From the NCBI GenBank assembly GCA_004335635.1, contig QAXH01006340.1, forward strand, positions 1-39,460: a DNA stretch of 39,460 nt. The letters run 5' to 3'. Each line of letters opens with the position of its first letter. The first letter of the stretch is position 1. The notes under the pieces were generated by a model, which was not told the DNA's origin, ran no database searches, and saw only the letters and a list, made by a program, of their open reading frames with translations. This DNA is from Chloromonas sp. AAM2 (taxonomy: Eukaryota > Chlorophyta > Chlorophyceae > Chlamydomonadales > Chlamydomonadaceae). This document shows, one piece after another, positions 33,997 through 39,460 of the stretch. The position numbers and the translations under genes were made by a program.

Positions 33997-36467
33997 CTAA
34001 ACTATGCTTCCATTGGAGCTTTGCTGCGCAGCCCTCAACTTGCCCTCTGCTGCTACCAGCTTGTCACCAAATGTCCTGTATTCGCTGGGCTGCAGATGCT
34101 CATCATGCTGCACGGGCCACAATGGTCTCCAAGGTGCAGAGCGACACGGCTGCACAAACACTAGGAATGAATGCCGTCTCACAGCCGTTGGTACAGGAGC
34201 ATGAGCTGCTTGCACCATGTGCGGCGCTGCCTTGAATCGCCCAGCAGTGTGCTCCTGTAGCAGATTAACACATGATACGCTTTGCCAACACATATGGATA
34301 TGTATATGCGGCTTTCCTGCAAGATGAATGCACAAGCAGGGGATGACATGCTAAAATTGGTAGAACTAATCGTTATTTGAGGGTAAATGATTGCATGCGA
34401 GTTCCTGGCATGATGGCGGCTGCGTTGCTGACAATACATGCATGTGTGGAAGCGGACAAGTAAAGCAACCGCAGGTGTTGAGTGTTTAATAGTATGATTT
34501 GTTAAATATCGTGAAAGGAATTCATCATCATCATCATCATTACATGGCTTTTTATGGTTTAACTCACGGTACTGCAGCTAGACACAATATCTCTCCAAGA
34601 ATTACGCGCCTGACAATCGTTAAGTGAAAGGAATGTCAGGGGTCAACTAGGAGGTTGTTATGAAGCTTTATTACATTGCCAGACCAGTAACAACAGCTTG
34701 CTCAGGGTAGGCCAGGGCGGTGCCCATCCCATTGCGTGTCCTCTAACGGCTTCCCTGGTGTAAGTGCATATGTATAGCAGCAGAGCCAAGCAGAGCAACC
34801 TGTGCTCACCTGGGTGGCATCACCAACGAGCAACAGAACCGAATCATCGGGGAGGATGACATGTACAGGCCTTTCACTCGCGTCACGCACACACAGCCCT
34901 GGACGAACATTGGGCAGAAGTTAACATCATGCGGCAGAAAATGCAAGTAACTGCTGCTTGCATTTATATATGCGAGCATGTGCCTGGATTTCTATTTTCT
35001 TCCTATGGCTTCCTTCCATTGTGCATATCTTGCTCGTTATTTGAATGTTGAGCCGTGCTAAGGGCACTAGGTCAGTGCCAGAAGCAAAAGAAGGTTTGCG
35101 TGTGCTTGGAGCAGAGGCAGGTCAAGTGCCTTACCTGCAGTCTGATTTGGTGGGGCAACCTTCTTCACCCTTCCTTGCTTGTCAATACTTGTGTACATGG
35201 GGCACACGATCACCGTGAAGCTGCCACAGTCCGTATGCCTGAACACACAAACGGGAGGAAAGGAAAATCGTAGGACAAAGAGTGGACAGTCCCGTCAGGC
35301 TGTCACGGCTTGATGTGCGCCCAGTACATGATTAGTTGATTTGTTACATCAGGGAAGCCGTCAAAGGACACGGGACGGGATGTGTACCGCCTTGACCTAC
35401 CCTGAGCAAGAAAGGAGAAGAAAGCGTGCAGAACATGTGTCGTGCAGCTACACACGTCTGAGCCAAGAGAAGCAAGAACAGCCCTGACCAATACCGTACC
35501 ATGACCTTAGCTCTGCTGGCATCTCCAATGATGCTTCAGATACTGCGTACGTAAGCAGGCGGGCCTTGTGCTCTGTGCTGTGCGCCAAGTGGCTGTGCAT
35601 GCCTGTGTTCAAGGTGCCCAATTCTTGAGCGACATGCTCATCCATCAGCCTGGCTGCATGTAAGCCAACCTTGACCAATTGCTTCCCGAGCTGAAGGTAC
35701 AAACGTTCTAGGCCAGCTGGCTCGACAGGCCAAACGTTATCGCGACTGCCCAAGGGGTTATTGTACAGAGACTCCATAACTACTCCGTTGCTTTTACTCT
35801 GCCTGCTGCAACCTGCAAGCCATGAGCAATCAGCGCTGAGGATTTTCAGGTTGATTCTGACGCTATTACAGGCAGGCGTAGTATCAGGGTATCAGCACTG
35901 AGGTTCTGACATGCTAAGTGAATTAAATAGTCGCATTTAGCACGGCGACACAATACTGCTTGTCCCAGATTTTGTTTTGAATGCTGACAATGCTTTGCTA
36001 GGCTGATATGGAATGGGAAGGTAGAATTCAAGGCCCCCGTCTTGGCGTGCCTGTCAGCTGTCTCTTTACACAATTGTCAGAGTGGGCAAGTCCACTTGTC
36101 GTATTGCACCATGTAGAGTCACGTGTTGTTTTTATCTGCGACCTGGTCCAGCTGTCATGAACCGACAGGACAACCTGGCGTTTTGGCTCCGCCATGCTCC
36201 AGGGCCAGCAAGATTTGTTAACCGCATGAGAGCCTTGCCCCTGTTCTCACCAAATGCCTTCTCGCTTCGGGCGGCCGCCTTGACGGCCTCGGGCGCATCG
36301 AACAAGTCGCCCGCGAGAGCTAGCAGGCGTTCCCGTTCGCTACAGCCTGGTACGTTAGTGACGATTATCGCCCGCTGCTGTTTGAGAGAGGCAATGAGTT
36401 TCCTTGAAGTTGACGGGGTCGGATTTCTCAGAGACTTGTAGGAGAAATTGTTGATTTGGCTTGCCAT
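33997..36467 (-). CDS. 2-oxoglutarate/Fe(II)-dependent oxygenase, isopenicillin-N-synthase-like fold (5 exons, 326 aa)
   Basis: Exons: 36467-36251, 35812-35500, 35238-35135, 34898-34810, 34254-33997; phases agree at all junctions and the gene is complete. The N-terminal part (LIASLKQQRAIIVTNVPG) looks like the DIOX_N region. MESLYNNPLGSRDNVWP and HKARLLTY are typical of the family. The iron site is HTDCGSFT (His178, Asp180; the HxD is split from its preceding Trp by intron 2) plus His253 in FKAAPHMV. The 2-oxoglutarate-binding Arg is 267 or 268 (RRHSFLVFVQP). Length is normal for the family. Most relatives have His or another residue where Cys181 stands after HTD. The substrate cannot be predicted. 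The start Met (MASQINNFSYKSLRN) opens the frame. The gene is convergent with the membrane-protein gene. Confidence 0.9.
34697..34762 (-). repeat. Dispersed repeat, copy 3
   Basis: On the minus strand it reads TTACACCAGGGAAGCCGTTA and ends CTACCCTGAGCAAG. It lies in intron 4 of the oxygenase gene, in the gene's sense direction. Confidence 0.85.
35344..35412 (+). repeat. Dispersed repeat, copy 2
   Basis: It begins TTACATCAGGGAAGCCGTCA and ends CTACCCTGAGCAAGAAA. It lies in intron 2 of the oxygenase gene, antisense to it. Confidence 0.88.
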
Positions 36468-38191
36468 GCCGTGGTTTGAACGGCGTGGTCACCAATTGCC
36501 GTAGGTGCAGAGGCATCGATGTTCGTCGGTAGCAAGACAGGATGTAGCAGTCAGGCCGATCACACTACCACTTTTGACACTACCAAGGCTAACTCAGGAT
36601 CGCCGGGCTCCACGGACTCGTGGACTGCAGACCCAATCGTTATGACGGCATTAAAGGGACTTTCGAGATGTCGCTGCCTCGGACAAGTGAACAGAGTCAC
36701 ACGGATGCTTCCAAGAGCCACCTGTCTCCCGACGACCTGCGAGCCCTAGTCCAGTGATCACGTCACGTGCAATAGTGACTCCCTCGAGCCCGACATTACA
36801 TGGGAGTGGTTCATTCTAGCCCACTTCCCTTTTCTCTTCTTCTCTCCTCACATACACACAGCCCAGCGAGTATTGACGCGCGACTGTGGGACAGAGGCCT
36901 TTGCATTTGTCACTTGTGGCTGTTGGCTCTGAACTGCCGGCAACACTTGCCCACACCTCGTGCAGAAATCTATTGATGATTTGAGGTTGCATCGGGATGA
37001 GCTGTCGGGTTGGCATCAAGGTGGCAGGCAGGACGCAGGTGTGTGTAGTGCTGTTGAGAATGTGAATGGCAGAAATGAAGATGTCCCTCACGTTTGTGCA
37101 GATGGCACAACATGAATGCCTGGTAACAGGAAGCAAGGCTCAAAATGTGGCATTATGCGTCAGACACCAGGCCCATATCAGTCCTACAAATCCAAAATAC
37201 ATACCGCAAGTGGTCAAAATGGGCCCGCAGGTGTCAGCATGCGACTCTGGTGTACACCTTGCAATGTCTGGTACCACATGTATGGTAGTTTAGTCGACAC
37301 ACCTGAATACCCTTGATTTGCTTGTGGAGGCATTGTTTGCGCACAATGTATGCCTGCCAAGCCGGCTCCGGCACTCGACAGCGATTAGAAGGGCACGAGT
37401 GTGAGAATTAGCGTCCGAAATCATGGCAGGAACGTTCGCGTTTTGAAGGCAGTACATGCGTTCAAGCATTGAGTCAGCCAAGCACTGATTTTTTCTTCAA
37501 GCCCGTTTAGAAACTATCTCCTAGCTAGCAGCTAGTCAGGAGTAAAGTGGAAGCCGTTTCAACACGCAGGCGGTTGTGAAAGCGCCATACGCCACGCCAT
37601 GCCATACGCCACATATCATGCAGTTGAGATAGTTCCTCTCCGAAAAGCATCTGACCACTGTAAGTCGGGGCCATTGGGTGGCGAGGCAAATCTCAAGGCT
37701 GATTGCGGTCTGTTTGCAGCATCGATTGGACTTTGTAATGCGCGGACGATTAGTCATGAGCTCTGCTGGGGTGCATGCACGCAGAACCGACAGCAGCCAT
37801 GCCAGCTTAATATTATAAGACCAGCTCATGCACCTGAGTCTTGAGCAGGAACAGCCCGTTGTCACATTCACACGTGCATTGGTGAGCACACATAGCTGAA
37901 GGTTGCGACAGGACAGGCATGTGTACAGACATTTGAGTAAGTCATGCCACAATTCTTGCACGCAGCAGCACATGCGGTCCCGCGGGAAGGCCACACCACG
38001 CGTTTTCCAGCAACCCGTACGTGCAGCACAACCCACCGTTTCCAGCATGACTTTTGTCATGCTTGTCACCCTCATGACGTCTGAGACCAGATGTCACAAC
38101 GGTACGTGCATGTGCTGGCCGCCTGACGTTCTGTTGTTTTTCACTCGGGTGTATGGGAATGCTGTACGGATCTATGAGTCTCTGGGTCTGT
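36468..38191. other. Upstream of the oxygenase gene, no gene seen
   Basis: The left part must carry the oxygenase promoter. The longest open frame (37536-38075, minus, 179 codons) is Cys-rich, has no domain and no repeat of family features; I do not support it as a gene. Confidence 0.45.
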
Positions 38192-38257
38192 TTACACCAG
38201 GGAAGCTGTGAAGCGCTCAGGGCAGAGCATGGGCACTGATCTATCATGAGCAAGAAA
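38192..38257 (+). repeat. Dispersed repeat, copy 4 (diverged)
   Basis: It begins TTACACCAGGGAAGCTGT and ends ATCATGAGCAAGAAA, with a diverged middle. It is intergenic or in the 3' flank of the next gene. Confidence 0.7.
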
Positions 38258-38757
38258 CCAAAGGAGGCAAGCACAGCAAGAATGACCCCATTGGCACAAA
38301 ACAGCAAAGAGCAGAAAGCTTGTGTCACACGAATGGATGAATCCACCTAGCTCTTGTGCATTGCCAAATGTGCACAGCCAGGTGCAGTAGCGACCGTACA
38401 GATAGAGACGTCAGAGTCCAACACTTATACATACATGATAGGACTGCTAGCGTCCGCCCTTGGTGAATTTGGGCTCCCCTGTTGCAATCTCTGAATATGC
38501 ACCATGGCGTGACTGCGAGATATGTGGTAGCAACAGTGCATGGGGGTGCCAGGCCAAGCAAGGCACGATGCCTGAACCTCCAGCACACAGTTGCGCATGC
38601 ACGCATAGTGTTGGTTGTCACGCATGGGGTGCATGGAAGAGCATACCCCGTAGGCTCGCCTGCTTGGGGTCCATGTTTCGTAGTCAGTATGTCGTCGACC
38701 AGACAATGCGCTGTCGCCGTGAATTTGTTCACAAAGACGCTTTGTATATTACAGGCA

Positions 38758-39220
38758 CTATGCCTTCAGGTCGGAAACTGAAGCTTGAATGGCGGAGCAG
38801 GTTTCTGCGAGAGTATAGAAATAGGCAGCAAGGCCGAAGGTCAGAGCAATGAGAACTTCGACTCGCGCTGCACTTATCGCTGCACTTATCGCGCTGCAGA
38901 TATACATGTAGAAGTAAATGGCAGATATGCTAAGCCAGCTAGCAGCAGTTACAACCTTGTAATGCAGTCCGGCTGAACTGTTGACAAACTCATCTAGTAG
39001 CAATCACTTATCTGACTTATCTTCAACTCCAGAGGAAGTGAACGCAACGCAAGACATCCACATCATTTCATAAAATGTTTCAGATACCTGTGACTAGACA
39101 CGTGCTCACTTTTGCGTGTGATGCGTCGGGGCACTTTCGTATCTGTGGCGACACGTAGCGAGTGATGACTGAGGCCACCTGCTTGGCACCCTCCAAGGGG
39201 TAGAAACCGTCAAACTCAAC
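38758..39220 (-). CDS. 3' part of an unidentified gene, predicted membrane C-terminus
   Basis: A clear exon at 39220-39110 (CAG acceptor, GTGAGC donor, phase 0) encodes VEFDGFYPLEGAKQVASVIT and RYVSPQIRKCPDASHAK. A following exon from about 38952 to the TAG at 38758 would add two hydrophobic stretches (ISAIYFYMYICSAISAA, LIALTFGLAAYFYTLAE) and end SVSDLKA. The acceptor for this second exon (phase 0, TACAAG at about 38953) has a weak pyrimidine tract, so the junction is uncertain. Upstream exons lie beyond the right edge. I do not recognise the family. Confidence 0.5.
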
Positions 39221-39357
39221 CTGCACGACAACGACACAATATATGAACTGTAGTTGAAAGACGGCACCAAATGTCGCATCAGGCAACACCACCCAGAATA
39301 CCACAAGACTGGTTGCCTAGAGTTATCAAAGGACTGCTTGTTTTGTATTGTTATAAA

Positions 39358-39408
39358 TCACAGGACACGGCAAGGGATTTTCACTGTCCTGACCTGCCCT
39401 GACCAAAA
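39358..39408 (+). repeat. Dispersed repeat, partial copy
   Basis: This shares CACAGGACACGG and CCTGACCTGCCCTGA with copy 1 but is short and diverged. It probably lies in an intron of the right-edge gene. Confidence 0.5.
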
Positions 39409-39460
39409 CAATACAACGTGCTTGTCTTCATCTGTTTCCTAACAATGTTAACAACACTCA

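Noticed and set aside
37536..38075. 179-codon minus-strand ORF
   Set aside because: Cys-rich translation without domain or helix pattern; likely chance in an intergenic stretch.
1..39460. CRISPR array, bacterial operon or prophage structure
   Set aside because: Dense spliceosomal introns and eukaryotic protein families throughout; no regularly spaced repeats with unique spacers.

Overview
The window reads as nuclear DNA of a green alga. It has intron-dense genes with short GT-AG exons, Ala/Gln/Ser-rich proteins, CAG/TGC-rich repeats, a plant-type OTU protease with a SEC-C tail, and a starch-binding coiled-coil protein of the kind known from algal pyrenoids. A Chlamydomonadales lineage (Haematococcus- or Dunaliella-like) fits, but the species cannot be fixed from sequence alone. 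Exon boundaries below were read by eye: GT/AG sites, phase continuity and protein sense. There is one assembly gap, 282 N at 11387-11668.

Layout, left to right. (1) 595-1959, minus: 5' end of a kinesin motor gene running off the left edge. (2) 1960-2270: short head-to-head intergenic region. (3) 2271-9282, plus: eight-exon OTU deubiquitinase with UBA and SEC-C domains (584 aa). Its 2.3-kb last intron holds a decayed coding region, a 20-bp tandem repeat and a tRNA-like B-box. (4) 9283-15165: gene-poor, with a foldback element, paired inverted repeats, the N gap and a frameshifted minus-strand coding remnant. (5) 15166 to about 27.1-27.5 kb, minus: the central gene, at least 24 exons and at least 1135 aa. 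Its order is CBM20 starch-binding domain, Lys/Glu- and His/Asp-rich repeats, one transmembrane helix, long coiled coil, Pro/Ala/Lys tail. (6) 27831-32698, plus, head-to-head with it: a six-exon membrane protein of unknown function with a signal peptide and a Gln/His/Ser-rich N-terminal half. (7) 33997-36467, minus: complete five-exon 2-oxoglutarate/Fe(II) oxygenase (326 aa). (8) 38758-39220, minus: 3' end of an unidentified gene entering from the right.

The main candidate for something new is the CBM20/TM/coiled-coil protein. Its layout would let one molecule bind starch, sit in a membrane and reach across a matrix. It also carries two Ser-Trp-Lys motifs close to the Rubisco-binding motif of pyrenoid proteins. 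Two genome-scale patterns recur. Several introns contain diverged copies of the adjacent exon/splice-site junction ('exon echoes'). A short dispersed repeat of about 70 bp lies mostly in introns (seven copies or fragments seen). The genes do not form an obvious pathway; this is ordinary eukaryotic gene order with two divergent and two convergent pairs.
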